Assembly (NCBI GenBank): GCA_002401525.1
Contig: NVTH01000036.1
Location: forward strand, 17,401-23,071
Origin: Moraxellaceae bacterium
GTDB lineage: Bacteria; Pseudomonadota; Gammaproteobacteria; Pseudomonadales; UBA3067
DNA: 5,671 nt
Reading direction: 5' to 3'
The notes under the pieces are model-generated. The model worked only from the letters and a program-made list of their open reading frames with translations, made no database searches and was not told where the DNA came from. Positions 5,299 through 5,671 of this stretch are shown one piece after another. How positions within the stretch are numbered: position 1 is the stretch's first letter; each line of letters opens with the position of its first letter. The position numbers and the translations under genes were made by a program.

Positions 5299-5671
5299 AA
5301 TTACAACAAAAATCTAAAAGCCAAACCTTCAAAATCATCCACGGCCCTCGGACAATTTAAGGAACAATAAAAGACCAATTAAAAAAAAGGCATTACTTAA
5401 CTTAGAGGGCAGCGCTTTTTAAATCAACCTCTCGAATTAGAAGAGTGAAAAAAAGCCTTTCCAAGTATCACTCTCGATAAGACAAAGCAACCAAAAGTTC
5501 CACAAACAACACCCCAGAAATACCCCCCCAACATAATACAGGATTGCTTTTTTCCATTACCGCGAAGTGACTTTTTCAACCCTTAGATTTGGATATTGAA
5601 GTTCATGCAAAATAAAAACACAATCGCGGTAAGGTTTTCGCCGACTGGAAAATTTCGTGGCCTGGGTGCAA
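5299..5671. other. Right-edge region without a recognisable gene
   Basis: The stretch is A-rich, with several stops in all frames up to about 5556. It contains an inverted repeat AGAGTGA / TCACTCT (5442-5448 and 5468-5474, 19-base loop) and a 9 bp inverted repeat TTACCGCGA / TCGCGGTAA (5557-5565 and 5624-5632). Near the edge several short frames stay open: + from ATG 5605, - entering from the edge and ending at 5557. None can be recognised, so a gene may begin or end just outside the window. Confidence 0.4.

Noticed and set aside
5605..5671. A + strand gene starting at ATG 5605 (MQNKNTIAVRFSPTGK...)
   Set aside because: Only 22 codons are visible, the ribosome site is poor, and both other-strand frames are equally open here. 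The call needs sequence beyond the window.

Overview
The window looks like chromosomal DNA of a gammaproteobacterium of moderate GC, perhaps environmental or marine. The clues are metabolic genes of the luciferase-like monooxygenase and class III CoA-transferase families, a short DksA/TraR-type zinc-finger protein, and extragenic repeats built on the motif ATTCCCGC-NNNN-GCGGGAAT. The taxonomic placement is inference; there is no rRNA or other marker gene here.

Layout, left to right. (1) The 3' part of a GT-B glycosyltransferase (UGT/MGT type) runs in on the + strand from the left edge to 770; the frame is open from base 3, so the gene starts outside the window. (2) A hairpin at 931-954 with T-runs on both sides separates it from a convergent gene and probably stops both. 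(3) A luciferase-like flavin-dependent oxidoreductase lies on the - strand, 1006-2133; its first ATG (2151) is probably not the start. (4) An intergenic stretch, 2134-2750, is AT-rich at first and then holds repeat copy 1 (about 2519-2678), flanked by degenerate 17-19 bp tandem units. (5) A two-gene - strand operon follows: a CaiB/BaiF-type CoA-transferase (3097-4302), then 10 bp later a 111-residue DksA/TraR-like protein (2751-3086). (6) From 4303 to the right edge no intact gene is visible. This stretch holds the operon's leader and upstream region, a 35-36 bp tandem repeat, repeat copy 2 (4783-4936), and a 56-codon relic of what looks like a GNAT acetyltransferase (5128-5298, - strand).

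How it fits together. The CoA-transferase and the DksA-like protein are probably co-transcribed: an acyl-CoA-forming enzyme with a small RNA-polymerase-type regulator. The monooxygenase has its own ribosome site and terminator and may act in the same kind of catabolism (oxidising a hydrophobic substrate, then activating acids as CoA esters), but the sequence does not prove this. The most distinctive feature is the pair of 154 bp elements in the same orientation that bracket the operon. Their 29 bp terminal inverted repeats are perfect and identical, while their equal-length 96 bp cores agree at only about two thirds of positions. They resemble, in architecture, the neisserial dRS3-flanked mosaic elements. 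No transposase, CRISPR array, tRNA or phage gene is visible.
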